Below are positions 9,778 to 18,493 of a stretch of 64,000 nt of DNA, one piece after another. A program made the translations under genes and the position numbers. The first letter of the stretch is position 1; the number at the start of each line of letters is the position of its first letter. The stretch covers positions 59,020 through 123,019 of the forward strand of contig JAUNQN010000001.1 in the NCBI GenBank assembly GCA_030536145.1, in the 5' to 3' direction. The notes below the pieces were generated by a model that worked only from the letters and a program-made list of their open reading frames with translations, did no database searches and was not told where the DNA came from. The stretch comes from Akkermansia sp. (lineage in GTDB: Bacteria > Verrucomicrobiota > Verrucomicrobiia > Verrucomicrobiales > Akkermansiaceae).

Positions 9778-9798
9778 ATTTCAGTTGGAGGTGAGGTT

Positions 9799-10749
9799 TT
9801 ACTCTATCTCCCAGGCAATGGTGCGGGAGTAGTGCTCGCCGGGGCGCAGCACGATGGAGGGGAAAGCAGGATGGTGCGGGGAATCCGGGTAGTTCTGGGC
9901 CTCCAGCGCCACGCCGCCGCGCGGCAGGGGCAGGTAATCACCCGTGTACACCTGCAGGCCGGGGGCATCCGTCAGCACGCGCAGGGTGCGGCGGCCGTTG
10001 GTGAGCAGGGCCACCGGGCGCACGCTGCCGGCACCGGGCAGCACGTAGTTGTCATCATACCCGCCGGGAATGGCATCCGCCGCGTTGCGCTCACCCAGGC
10101 GCGCCAGGCTGCGCAGGTCATACAGCGTGCCCTCCACCGGGGCAACCACGCCGGTGGGTATATTGGCCACCATGGGCGTGTATTCCGCAGCCTCCACCTT
10201 CAGGCAGTGGTCATCCACCAACCCGGTGCCAGAGAGGTTCCAGTACGCATGGTTGGTGAGGTTCAGCAGCGTGGGCGCATCCGTCTCCGCCTGCATGAGC
10301 AGGCGCAGGCAGCGCCCCTCCACCGTGTACGTGGCGCGCACGTTCACGGTGCCGGGGTAGCCCTCCTCCCCATCCGGGGAGACCAGGCTGAGCACCAGGT
10401 GCGTATCATCCGCCTCCTCCACGGTCCAGGCGCGGTCGCTGTAGCCGGTATTGCCGCCGTGCAGGTGGTTGGGGCCGTTGTTGGCGGCCAGCACATACTC
10501 CCTGCCGTCCAGCTCAAAGCGGCCGCCGGCTATGCGGTTGGCCACGCGCCCGCAGATGCTGCCGCAGTAGCAGGTGTCCGCCTGCAGCTCCGCCCAGTCC
10601 TTGGGGCCGAACAGGCAGTCCACCTCCGCATAGCGGAAGCTCAGCACGCGCGCGCCGAAATTGGTGATGCCCACCTCCAGCTCCGGGGTGTGCAGGGTGT
10701 ACAGGTTCACGGCTTCGCCGTCCTTTGTCGTTCCTATCTGTTTCATCAT
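9799..10749 (-). CDS. galM: Aldose 1-epimerase (galactose mutarotase)
   Basis: 316 residues, the normal family length. The sequence shows the substrate-phosphate-free sugar-binding signatures of GalM: NRIAGGRFELDG, NHLHGG, and the catalytic acid His in LTNHAYWNLSG (about residue 168). The catalytic base Glu lies in VALEAQNYPDSPHHPAFPS near the C terminus. GalM interconverts alpha and beta anomers of galactose and glucose, feeding the Leloir pathway in the cytoplasm; no signal peptide is visible. It sits between two lipoprotein genes in the same orientation with gaps of 16-21 nt, suggesting an operon. A mucin degrader would use it for galactose released from glycans. Confidence 0.92.
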   Translation of the reverse strand: MMKQIGTTKDGEAVNLYTLHTPELEVGITNFGARVLSFRYAEVDCLFGPKDWAELQADTCYCGSICGRVANRIAGGRFELDGREYVLAANNGPNHLHGGNTGYSDRAWTVEEADDTHLVLSLVSPDGEEGYPGTVNVRATYTVEGRCLRLLMQAETDAPTLLNLTNHAYWNLSGTGLVDDHCLKVEAAEYTPMVANIPTGVVAPVEGTLYDLRSLARLGERNAADAIPGGYDDNYVLPGAGSVRPVALLTNGRRTLRVLTDAPGLQVYTGDYLPLPRGGVALEAQNYPDSPHHPAFPSIVLRPGEHYSRTIAWEIE

Positions 10750-10765
10750 AAAATGTCCTTTCAGG

Positions 10766-11206
10766 TCAATAGTGCATCCAGGATTTCACGCGGCCCTCCA
10801 CAAACTCCACCTGCCCCACGCAGCGGGGTACGTAGGCAGTATCCATGCCGCCCATACCGTACGGCCAGTAGCCGCGGTGGCCGTACCAGCCGCCGAATCC
10901 CACGTGCGTGGTCATCACCGGCTCCATGGCGGTGTACTCCCACCGCTCCCACACCTTGCCGCCCGCCAGCTGGCCGCTGGCCACGCCGTCCGGCCTGCCC
11001 CAGGCCAGCATCACCGCGTCCTTGCCCATGCCGTCGCATATCTGTCCCTGCTGCACCAGGGCCTGGTGCTGCGCCGGCAGGGAGCCGTACAGCGCGGGAT
11101 TTGCCTGTATACGGGACATGGGGGTCACGCTGCTGCACGCTGCCAGCAGCAGGGCCATGCAGGCCGCCGGCAGCGCCTTACGTATGCTTTTCTCTGTCAT
11201 CCTCAT
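10766..11206 (-). CDS. Small lipoprotein, hypothetical
   Basis: 146 residues from ATG 11206 (an ATG at 11200 is equally possible). The N terminus is a signal peptide with lipobox LLLAACSS. The mature part is rich in Gly, Tyr and Trp, including GFGGWYGHRGYWPYGMGGMD, and ends with a short beta-like segment. I do not recognise a catalytic motif; a cell-envelope role is likely. It is the first gene of the galM operon and has its own promoter back-to-back with that of the divergent gene at 11279. The start at 11206 lies 9 nt after the -10 box, so the mRNA would be nearly leaderless. Confidence 0.6.
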   Translation of the reverse strand: MRMTEKSIRKALPAACMALLLAACSSVTPMSRIQANPALYGSLPAQHQALVQQGQICDGMGKDAVMLAWGRPDGVASGQLAGGKVWERWEYTAMEPVMTTHVGFGGWYGHRGYWPYGMGGMDTAYVPRCVGQVEFVEGRVKSWMHY

Positions 11207-11215
11207 GACTTCATG

Positions 11216-11266
11216 ACAATAACACCTGCTTTCTGACTTGCCAAGCAAAAAAAAGAGTGTTAGAGT
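11216..11266. promoter_or_regulatory. Back-to-back divergent promoters sharing one -35 palindrome
   Basis: The near-palindrome CTTGCCAAG carries both -35 boxes. Plus strand: TTGCCA 11238-11243, 17 nt, TAGAGT 11261-11266. Minus strand: TTGGCA 11244-11239, 17 nt, TATTGT 11221-11216. The two -35 hexamers overlap by 5 bp, so polymerases on the two promoters should exclude each other. Confidence 0.6.
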
Positions 11267-11278
11267 GTGGCTACTGTT

Positions 11279-12052
11279 ATGAAGACGTCACATTTCCTCT
11301 TTGCTATGCTGGCCGCTCCCACTGTGCTGTGCAGCACCGTGTCCACCGCCAGCGCCGTAGAAGCAGTTAAGGACTATCTTCCCGCCGACGGCAGCTCCGT
11401 CAAGCAGGGCGCCGTGGTCCGCATTGCCCACGACGACTCCTTCGCCGAGCTCCAGAAGGCCGTGCAGGAGCGCTTTGCCAAGCTCCCCACCGAAAAGCAG
11501 AAGGCTATTGCAGAGAAGACGGACCCCGCCATCCTGATGGACTACAACGCGGACCTGTGGGCCAGCAAGGCCGACTATGACAAGTACGTGGCCGCCTGGA
11601 AGAAGGCCAAGGTGGTGCCCGTGGCAGACGTGGCCCTGGGCCTGGACCCCGTGGTCGGCCGTGATGGCGTGTACCGCATCCTTTCCGCCACCCGCGTGAA
11701 CGGCAACGCCATGCTGCCCATCACCATCGGTGCCCTTACCTACGACAGCAAGACCGGCTCCTGGCACTCCAACAACGGCGACCTGAAGGCCAAGGACTTC
11801 AAGGCCGACGACAAGTTCGCCTTCGGCGCCCAGACCGGCACGGAGTGGACCCTGGAGAACAAGGACGCCCTTTCCGACCTGAAGGAGGTTGTGCGTTTCA
11901 CCAAGACCACGGACGGCAAGTTCATGTACATCTACTACAGCCTGGTGGAGCGCTCCGCCGTTACCGGCCAGCAGATTGCCAGCCACGGCTACCTGATGCG
12001 CTTCCCCGTGAAGGCCGCCAGCGCCAGTGCCACCAAGCCCGGCCAGAAGTAA
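11279..12052 (+). CDS. Secreted hypothetical protein
   Basis: From ATG 11279 the protein has 257 residues and starts with a classical signal peptide (MKTSHFLFAMLAAPTVLCS, cleavage probably after SASA). The mature part is Lys/Ala/Asp-rich and soluble-looking, with no cysteine pairs or catalytic motif that I recognise. It is probably periplasmic or outer-surface. A GTG at 11267 gives a longer frame, but ATG 11279 places the signal peptide correctly and lies 12 nt after the -10 box. Codon use is strongly biased (CTG, AAG, GCC), hinting at high expression. A hairpin follows at 12072-12106. Confidence 0.65.
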   Translation: MKTSHFLFAMLAAPTVLCSTVSTASAVEAVKDYLPADGSSVKQGAVVRIAHDDSFAELQKAVQERFAKLPTEKQKAIAEKTDPAILMDYNADLWASKADYDKYVAAWKKAKVVPVADVALGLDPVVGRDGVYRILSATRVNGNAMLPITIGALTYDSKTGSWHSNNGDLKAKDFKADDKFAFGAQTGTEWTLENKDALSDLKEVVRFTKTTDGKFMYIYYSLVERSAVTGQQIASHGYLMRFPVKAASASATKPGQK

Positions 12053-12071
12053 AGCACGCCATTCCCCTTTC

Positions 12072-12115
12072 AGCGGGAGCCCGTGCCGTGCGCGCGGACT
12101 CCCGCTTTTGCCTTT
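12072..12115 (+). terminator. Hairpin terminator after the secreted protein gene
   Basis: AGCGGGAG (12072-12079) pairs with CTCCCGCT (12099-12106) around a 19-nt GC-rich loop, followed by TTTGCCTTT. It separates the secreted protein gene from rsmD. Confidence 0.5.
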
Positions 12116-12123
12116 CTCCAGCC

Positions 12124-12687
12124 ATGCGTATCATTGCAGGTAAAGCCAAGGGTCTCCCCATCCGCGTGCCGGAGGGAGAGGTGCGCCCCACCCAGGACCG
12201 CGTGCGCGAGGCCCTCTTCAACATCCTGGGCACGCTCACGGAAAACGCCCGCATCCTGGACCTTTTCTGCGGCTCCGGCTCCATCGGCATCGAGGCCCTG
12301 AGCCGCGGCGCCGCCACCGCCCGCATGGTGGATGCCGCCCGCACCAGCTGCGCCGTGGCGCGCCAGAACCTGGAGCGCAGCCGCCTGCAGGGCGGCAGCG
12401 TGGTACAGAGCGACTGCCTGCAGTTTGTGCGGCGGGATATGGGGAAGTATGACATCATCTTTGCAGACCCGCCCTACTGCAAGGCCCACGGCGACCGCGA
12501 CATGATAGCGGAGCTGATGACGGACCGCCTGGCGGACCTGCTGGCGGAAGGCGGCTATTTCATAGCAGAGGCGCAGGAGGGCTACGGCGTGGGAGACTCC
12601 TGCACGCGGGAATTCCCCGGCTGGAACCTGGTGGATACCCGCAACTACGGCAAGAACGTCATCCTCTTTTACCAGGCAGACAGATGA
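12124..12687 (+). CDS. rsmD: 16S rRNA (guanine966-N2)-methyltransferase
   Basis: 187 residues, typical of RsmD. Visible signatures are the N-terminal MRIIAGKAKGLPI, the RPTQDRVREALFNIL stretch, the SAM-binding loop ILDLFCGSGSIGIEALSRGA and the catalytic amino-methylase motif DPPY (about residue 120). RsmD methylates G966 of 16S rRNA during 30S assembly, using S-adenosylmethionine. ATG 12124 fits the family N terminus exactly. The stop codon overlaps the start of waaA by 4 nt (ATGA), so the two genes are translationally coupled. Confidence 0.93.
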   Translation: MRIIAGKAKGLPIRVPEGEVRPTQDRVREALFNILGTLTENARILDLFCGSGSIGIEALSRGAATARMVDAARTSCAVARQNLERSRLQGGSVVQSDCLQFVRRDMGKYDIIFADPPYCKAHGDRDMIAELMTDRLADLLAEGGYFIAEAQEGYGVGDSCTREFPGWNLVDTRNYGKNVILFYQADR

Positions 12688-13988
12688 AAATCCTCTTCCG
12701 CACCCTGCTGCTGGGCACGTACAACCTGCTCTTCCCGGTATTCCTGCTCGTCTCCCTGCCCGGCTACCTCATCAAGATGAAGCGCCGCGGCGGCTTCGGC
12801 ACCGGGCTGCTGGAGCGTTTCGGCATCTACCGCAAGCCCGCGGCACAAGAGCCGCAGGGTGGCCTGTACATCCACGCCGTGAGCGTGGGAGAGGCCTTCA
12901 TTGCCCTCAAATTCATCCGCGAGTGGAACAAGACGCATGACGAGCCGGTCATCCTGGCCACCTCCACCGCCACCGGGCACGAGGTGGTGCGGAAAGCCGC
13001 CATACCCAACGTGCGCCCCCTGTACGCCCCGCTGGACCTGCCCGGGCTCTCCGGCCGCTGCCTGGACCGCTTCAAGCCCCGCGCCGTGGCGCTCATAGAG
13101 GCGGAGCTGTGGCCCAACTTTGCAGAGGCCTGCCACCGCCGCGGCATCCCCCTGCTCATGCTCAACGCGCGCCTCTCCCCCCGCAGCGAGGGGCGCTACG
13201 CCGCCATCCGCCCCGTCACCGCCCTGCTCTTCTCCCGCCTGGATGCCCTGGCCGCGCAGAACGGCACGGATGCCCGCCGCTTCGCCCACATCGGCATCAA
13301 CCCCTTCATCATCCATGAGACAGGCAGCATCAAGTTCGACGTGCTGGGGGACGCCCCCACCGCCCCGCGGGACGAGTTCCGCATGCTGCTCAACTACCTG
13401 CGCCAGGACAAGCCCGTGGTACTGGCCGCCTCCACCCACGCCGGGGAGGAGGCGCTCATAGCCAAGGCCATCCGCACCGCCGGGGCTTTCCCCCTCATCG
13501 TGCCGCGCCACGCAGAGCGCCGGGCAGAGGTGGTGCAGGACCTCACCGCCGCTGGGTTCTCCCCTATCCTGCGCACCGCCGGCGAGCTGCCGGACGAGGT
13601 GCCGCAAAACGCCTGCTACGTGGCAGACACCACCGGTGAGCTGCGGGACTGGACCGCCCTGGCGGATGTGGTGGTCATCGGCAAGAGTTTCCTGGCCAGC
13701 GGCGGCCAGAACCCCGTGGAGGCCATCGCCGCCCGTATCCCTGTCATCACCGGGCCTGATATGACCAACTTTGCAGATCTGGTGCGCCTGCTGGAATCCC
13801 ACGCCGGCATCTGCCGCTGCATGCAGGACCAGCTGCCCCTGCACATCTCCCGCCTGCTGGAACACAGTGAATCCACCGCCCGCCAGGTGGAAAACGCCTT
13901 CAACGCCCTCAAGGTCCACTCCGGAGCCACCCGCCGCAGCGTGCAGCTGGTGGATTCCTTCTACCGCCGCAGCACAGGGCAAGCCTGA
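12684..13988 (+). CDS. waaA: 3-deoxy-D-manno-octulosonic acid (Kdo) transferase
   Basis: 434 residues, normal for WaaA/KdtA (GT30). An N-terminal membrane anchor (YNLLFPVFLLVSLPGYLIKM) is followed by ERFG, IHAVSVGEAFIALKFIREW with the catalytic Glu in SVGEA, and LIEAELWPNFAEACHRRGIP. The C-terminal donor-binding domain contains ASTHAGEEALIAKA, LIVPRHAERR, and FLASGGQNPVEAIA. It transfers Kdo from CMP-Kdo to lipid A on the inner face of the cytoplasmic membrane, so the organism makes true lipopolysaccharide. Coupled to rsmD by a 4-nt overlap. Confidence 0.93.
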   Translation: MKILFRTLLLGTYNLLFPVFLLVSLPGYLIKMKRRGGFGTGLLERFGIYRKPAAQEPQGGLYIHAVSVGEAFIALKFIREWNKTHDEPVILATSTATGHEVVRKAAIPNVRPLYAPLDLPGLSGRCLDRFKPRAVALIEAELWPNFAEACHRRGIPLLMLNARLSPRSEGRYAAIRPVTALLFSRLDALAAQNGTDARRFAHIGINPFIIHETGSIKFDVLGDAPTAPRDEFRMLLNYLRQDKPVVLAASTHAGEEALIAKAIRTAGAFPLIVPRHAERRAEVVQDLTAAGFSPILRTAGELPDEVPQNACYVADTTGELRDWTALADVVVIGKSFLASGGQNPVEAIAARIPVITGPDMTNFADLVRLLESHAGICRCMQDQLPLHISRLLEHSESTARQVENAFNALKVHSGATRRSVQLVDSFYRRSTGQA

Positions 13989-14170
13989 ATGCCTTTCTCC
14001 TGCACCGCCTTGGTTATACACAAGACCAAGACACCTACAGCGCAGCAACCTGCCCCGCCACCCGGGTCCCCCCTGCCCCCACAGCCATATCTCTGCTGCA
14101 AGGGCAGCTCAAGGTTAGGACCTTTTAAGCCACTGCATGCCGGTCGCTGATTGAATGCTTACCTTCAAGG
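13989..14170. other. Intergenic region with an IS66-end-like sequence
   Basis: These 182 bp between waaA and the convergent ligase gene hold no supported gene. A weak hairpin (AAGGT-TAGG-ACCTT, then TT) lies at about 14111-14126. Bases 14162-14145, read on the minus strand, are GTAAGCATTCAATCAGCG, matching the left end of the IS66 remnant at 37368 at 16 of 18 positions. It may be a relic of another element. Confidence 0.4.
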
Positions 14171-15700
14171 TCAGCCCTGGCTTATCAAATCCCGCCGTTC
14201 CTGCTCGGAAATCAGGATTGGCTTATAGCGGGAAGATGACACCATGGGGATAATCAAGCCCTCTTCCCGGCCGATACAATACAAGACCTTAGCCAGCCCC
14301 AAATAGATATACACATCCAGGAAACGGCGAATTGTACCAGCAGAAATGTAGAAATGGGCGATTTCTCCATAGAAGTCTAACAAGAACACCATTGCGATAA
14401 GGAACATAGGCGTTCCCCTGTACGCACGGCATACACGACCTACCAGGAAAATTCCATAAAGGTAAATCACGGTAAAAATCCCCAGTCCCACCATGCCCAA
14501 ACGGTGAATAGTCATAATGGGTCCATTGTGCCATGTACCCGTCCTTGCGAAGTCGTCCTGCTCGCCAAATATGGCAGTTCCACGCATCAGGGAAGTAGAA
14601 TAACGGTTCAGTTCCGCCACGGACTGACCAAAACCATCCCCCCATACATAATCCCGGATATAACCGGTTCTGGGGTCCAGGGCCCAGCGCCACATTACCT
14701 TTCGCCACTCAGATGAATGCTCAGTCTCCCTACGCACATCATCCTTGATTTTGACTCCAGGTACCATGGAGAGGGTACGCTGCATGCCATACGGGAAATG
14801 ATCCTCCACAATTTTTTCATGGCTCAAATACAAAAGCATGCCATATGCCAATACAGAAATGACACCCATGTATATCAGCTCCCTCTTAATCACAAAAAGC
14901 GCCATTGCAGATGTGCAGAACACTAGCAGCTTTTCTCGCCAGCCGGATATCACCACGGCCACAACACAAAGAAAAGCACCTAACAACAGTTTGGGAGAGG
15001 CTAAAACCTGTGGAATGGATTTTTTACTGAAAAGGACGTAGAAACTCAGGGTTCCCACTCCGGCGAACATCGAGAAACGTGATTTCGTAATAGCTGCACC
15101 AGCATCGCCAGACTGCGCCAATCCCATCATGTCCAACACGACAGCAAACACAGAGGCAGCAAGCAGAAGCCAGAATGACCAACGCAGCACCTTATACAAG
15201 CCTTCATACGTACACGGAATACTGCTTAGTGCTACATAATAGATCGGAGCCAGGATTGCCCATACGTATTCCTTTCCTCCCACGTACTCGGCATCAAAAC
15301 CAAGCGCATTGATGGCAACCGGGTGATTAGCGAAAGACACTACAAAATACAGGAGCAAAACAGCCGTCAATATGTCAAGGATCCAAAGGGCACGCCACCG
15401 GAACTGTACATAGCCCATGACCCGCATGACAACCCAATACGCCAGAACGCTACCTGCTACAAGATAGCCACCTGGAAGCATCTGCAAGATACCTATCGGC
15501 AGATACGGAATCAAAGGAGGGAAGATATAAATGGCTCCCCATGCTCGCCGACCGAGGAAAAGCATGAAGATGATACCAAGGAACACCGCAATCATCAGGA
15601 TTGGGATGTCCTTGTCCTCCGCAGCATAGGTTCCCATCAACACAGAAATAATCACCAGGAAGATGGCGACTATGAAATTCCTGATACCCGTGGCATCCAT
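14171..15700 (-). CDS. O-antigen ligase/polymerase-like polytopic membrane protein
   Basis: 509 residues with about ten to twelve hydrophobic segments and one large extracytoplasmic loop (about residues 300-400) containing GDGFGQSVAELNRYSTS and an RTGTWHNGPI stretch. That layout matches the WaaL/Wzy superfamily, which joins or polymerises lipid-linked glycans on the periplasmic face. The loop His and Arg residues are plausible catalytic groups. Base composition is clearly lower in GC than rsmD-waaA next door, as for the other surface-polysaccharide genes here. It follows ilvB by 36 nt on the same strand. Whether it is ligase or polymerase cannot be decided from the sequence. Confidence 0.75.
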   Translation of the reverse strand: MDATGIRNFIVAIFLVIISVLMGTYAAEDKDIPILMIAVFLGIIFMLFLGRRAWGAIYIFPPLIPYLPIGILQMLPGGYLVAGSVLAYWVVMRVMGYVQFRWRALWILDILTAVLLLYFVVSFANHPVAINALGFDAEYVGGKEYVWAILAPIYYVALSSIPCTYEGLYKVLRWSFWLLLAASVFAVVLDMMGLAQSGDAGAAITKSRFSMFAGVGTLSFYVLFSKKSIPQVLASPKLLLGAFLCVVAVVISGWREKLLVFCTSAMALFVIKRELIYMGVISVLAYGMLLYLSHEKIVEDHFPYGMQRTLSMVPGVKIKDDVRRETEHSSEWRKVMWRWALDPRTGYIRDYVWGDGFGQSVAELNRYSTSLMRGTAIFGEQDDFARTGTWHNGPIMTIHRLGMVGLGIFTVIYLYGIFLVGRVCRAYRGTPMFLIAMVFLLDFYGEIAHFYISAGTIRRFLDVYIYLGLAKVLYCIGREEGLIIPMVSSSRYKPILISEQERRDLISQG

Positions 15701-15736
15701 GGCTAGGGAGGAGTTTGCGCGGAAGTAATAGACTTA

Positions 15737-17581
15737 TCAGAGGGCAGAAGGAATCTCCTTGCCAAGTTCAGAGGCCTTGCGCCCCTTGCCATCGGATGCA
15801 ATGCGCTCCAAGACGACGTCCTTGTACGTCATGCCACCCGGAATGAGCGGAAGTACATGCACATCATGGGGAACCATGACATCCAGCACATAGGCCTCCT
15901 CGGATTCCAGCATACGGGTAATGGCAGCCGGCAAGTCCTCGGGTTCGGTCACGCGCTCGCACTTGATACCGAATCCGGCGCACAGCAGGGGGAAATTGGG
16001 GTAGAGAAGCTCATTGTTCTTATGGGTGGGATCATATTCCGCGCTAGGATCGGCCAAGAATGTGTTGGCTCGCGTGGAATCATACTTCAGGTCCTCCCAC
16101 TGCACCACCATACCCAGGTGCTGGTTGTCCATAATGATGGTCTTGATGGGCATATGCTCCGTATGGATGGTGGCAAGCTCCTGGACATTCATCAGGAAAG
16201 AACCGTCACCATCGATGTTGACAACCACCTTCTCCGGGCAAGCGACATGAACGCCCATGGCAGCAGGAAGGCCGTACCCCATGGAACCCAAGCCACCGGA
16301 GGTAGAAAGGCGGCGGGGTTCCTCAAACCGGTAGAACTGCGCAACGAACATCTGGTGCTGGCCCACACCTGTGCAGATAACGGCATCCTTGCCATTCAAC
16401 TGGCGGTATAGTTCCTCGACAACGGATGCAGGAGCAATCTCATGCTCACGCTTCTCGTAGGAAAGGGGGTACTGCTCCTTCCACGTGTCAATCATGCCGA
16501 ACCACTCCGGTCTGTTCTCAAAGGCATAGGGGCGCGCCTTCACCCCCTGCTCTTCCAGCTTGGCGTTCAGGTACTGCAAGGCAAGGCGGGCATCCGACCG
16601 GATTTCCATATCAACCTTCTTGTTCTTCCCCAGCTCCACGGCATCCAAATCAATGTGGATAATCTTGGCATGCTTGCAGAACTCGTTCACGGCCCCGGTC
16701 ACACGGTCATCGAAGCGCGCACCGATGGCGAATACCAAGTCAGACTCATTCACGGCATTGTTGGCAGCCACGGAACCATGCATGCCCAGCATACGCAGGG
16801 CCAAGGGGTGGGAATCAGGCATGGCTCCGATTGCCATAAGCGTGGTAGCCACCGGAATCTGCGTGCGCTCGGCGAACTCCCGGAGTTCGGCAGCAGCACC
16901 AGACATGACCACACCGCCGCCGGCGTAGATCGTGGGGCGCTTGGCCTCCATCAGCAGGGGAATAACGGCATCCAGCTTCTCCGCAGGCACCGGCACATCC
17001 GGATGGTAGCCGGGCAAATCCATCCCTGCCTCAAAATCCGGTTCAAACACCTGCTCCTGGATATTCTTGGGAATATCAATCACCACCGGACCGGGGCGTC
17101 CGCTGCGGGCGAGGTAGAAGGCCTCCTTCATAATGCGGGGGATGGATGTCACATCCGTCACCATATAGCTGTGCTTGACCAAAGGGGCGGTCATGCCGAA
17201 CACATCCGTCTCCTGAAAGGCAGAAGTACCGATAAGGCTGCTGCCCACCTGCGCCGTAAGGGCCACCAGGGGAATGGAATCCATGAAAGCATCCGCAATG
17301 GGGGTCACCATATTCGTGGCACCCGGACCGGAGGTAGACATACAGACACCAACCTTGCCGGTCACGCGGCCGTAGCCTTCCGCGGCAAAGGCGCCGCCCT
17401 GCTCATGGCGGGGCAGGATAGAGCGGATGGATTTCTCCTTGTTCAGGGCCTGCTGCATGGGCAGGCTGGCACCGCCGGGATAGGCAAACACCACATCCAC
17501 GCCTTCCCTTACCAGGCACTGGATAATGGCATCGGCTCCGCTCATTCGTTTACCACAGGATTCAGTTGCGCTTGCTGTCAT
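15737..17581 (-). CDS. ilvB: Acetolactate synthase, large (catalytic) subunit
   Basis: 614 residues with the full thiamine-diphosphate enzyme layout. The cofactor-activating Glu lies in VFAYPGGASLPMQQAL and RHEQGGAFAAEGYGRVTG, followed by the STSGPGATNMVTPIADAFMDSIP segment. The FAD-associated middle domain (AGGGVVMSGAA, GARFDDRVTG) is present, and the C-terminal ThDP/Mg site is GDGSFLMNVQELATI with DNQHLGMV. It condenses two pyruvates (or pyruvate plus 2-ketobutyrate) in branched-chain amino acid synthesis. No ilvN regulatory subunit gene is adjacent; downstream is a membrane glycan gene instead. A likely -10 box (TACAAT, 17648-17643) leaves a leader of about 55-60 nt. Confidence 0.95.
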   Translation of the reverse strand: MTASATESCGKRMSGADAIIQCLVREGVDVVFAYPGGASLPMQQALNKEKSIRSILPRHEQGGAFAAEGYGRVTGKVGVCMSTSGPGATNMVTPIADAFMDSIPLVALTAQVGSSLIGTSAFQETDVFGMTAPLVKHSYMVTDVTSIPRIMKEAFYLARSGRPGPVVIDIPKNIQEQVFEPDFEAGMDLPGYHPDVPVPAEKLDAVIPLLMEAKRPTIYAGGGVVMSGAAAELREFAERTQIPVATTLMAIGAMPDSHPLALRMLGMHGSVAANNAVNESDLVFAIGARFDDRVTGAVNEFCKHAKIIHIDLDAVELGKNKKVDMEIRSDARLALQYLNAKLEEQGVKARPYAFENRPEWFGMIDTWKEQYPLSYEKREHEIAPASVVEELYRQLNGKDAVICTGVGQHQMFVAQFYRFEEPRRLSTSGGLGSMGYGLPAAMGVHVACPEKVVVNIDGDGSFLMNVQELATIHTEHMPIKTIIMDNQHLGMVVQWEDLKYDSTRANTFLADPSAEYDPTHKNNELLYPNFPLLCAGFGIKCERVTEPEDLPAAITRMLESEEAYVLDVMVPHDVHVLPLIPGGMTYKDVVLERIASDGKGRKASELGKEIPSAL

Positions 17582-17686
17582 GATTGTCAGGAGATGGTTC
17601 TGTTTGTATGCATGCGCCGGAAACAGCCGTCCCGGCGTGGGGATTGTATCAAAAACAAATGGGGTTGAAAAGCTTTTTTAAGTGCA

Positions 17687-18493
17687 TCACTTCCTTACGG
17701 GCGCCGGCGCCGGAATCTGCTGTCCGGCATCAGGAATATCCGCCGCCTTGTATACCAAGGTCACCGGATTCCCCACCCCAACCAGCAGCGCCAGTTCATT
17801 CAAATCAGCCTGGGCCATACGGAGCACCTTGCCACCGCTTCCCTGACCAGCAGACAGGACAACACCATTACCCAAAACCAAGCTGCGTTCACTGCTGCCC
17901 ATCATGGGAGACCATGCCGGTATTTTCCCTCCAGCCACATACCCATCCCTGGCAGAAACGGTTGTCTGCACCTTCTGGCCGGAACCGGAAACTCCCTCTA
18001 CCGAGAGCAGTTTATAGGAAGCCACCAGCGTCGTCCCATCCCACACCAGCACCTCGCGGCGCGGCAGGTCAATCTCCAACTGCTGCTTCATGGGTACATA
18101 TACCAGCTTTTGGCCCACATGCATGGAGGCTGGATCCACCAGGCCGTTGAGCAGCATCATTACCTCAAACGGGCAATGCACCGCAGATGCTATCTTGGCC
18201 AGGTTATCACCTTTTTTCACCGTATAGACGGCTGCACCGGGATGCCGCAGGGAAAGGTAGGTACCCACGTTGACAGCCCCTACTATCTGGCGCGCCTCCT
18301 GCCCTGCTATTCCATCCATGGAAATCAGGGGCTGCAGCAGCTGCACAGCCTCTACCGGCTTGTTGGCCTGAAGCAGGCGCTGGGCCTGCTCAATCTCTGC
18401 CGGTCGCCGCGGCCAGAGGGAATAGCGCTCCGCCGCAGCGCACAAGGTACTAGATAAGGCCGCGGCGACGAAAATCGAATATATTGATTTCAT
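17687..18493 (-). CDS. Secreted LysM protein with a degenerate L,D-transpeptidase (YkuD)-like domain
   Basis: 268 residues. An N-terminal signal peptide (MKSIYSIFVAAALSSTLCAAA) is followed by a helical linker and a clear LysM repeat (about residues 87-132: YTVKKGDNLAKIAS ... LNGLVDPASMHVGQKLVYVP), which binds peptidoglycan. The remaining ~130 residues follow the YkuD pattern, with LEIDLPRREVLVWDGTTLVASY at its start and LRMAQADLNELALLVGVGNPVTL at its end. The catalytic SxGCxR segment is replaced by GSGGKVLRM, without Cys, and no upstream HGT motif is seen. I infer a cell-wall-binding pseudoenzyme or scaffold. It overlaps the upstream gene by 44 nt. Confidence 0.65.
   Translation of the reverse strand: MKSIYSIFVAAALSSTLCAAAERYSLWPRRPAEIEQAQRLLQANKPVEAVQLLQPLISMDGIAGQEARQIVGAVNVGTYLSLRHPGAAVYTVKKGDNLAKIASAVHCPFEVMMLLNGLVDPASMHVGQKLVYVPMKQQLEIDLPRREVLVWDGTTLVASYKLLSVEGVSGSGQKVQTTVSARDGYVAGGKIPAWSPMMGSSERSLVLGNGVVLSAGQGSGGKVLRMAQADLNELALLVGVGNPVTLVYKAADIPDAGQQIPAPAPVRK

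Noticed and set aside
9022..11208. A ~730-codon plus-strand frame across the galM region
   Set aside because: Overlaps three well-supported minus-strand genes and has no recognisable content.
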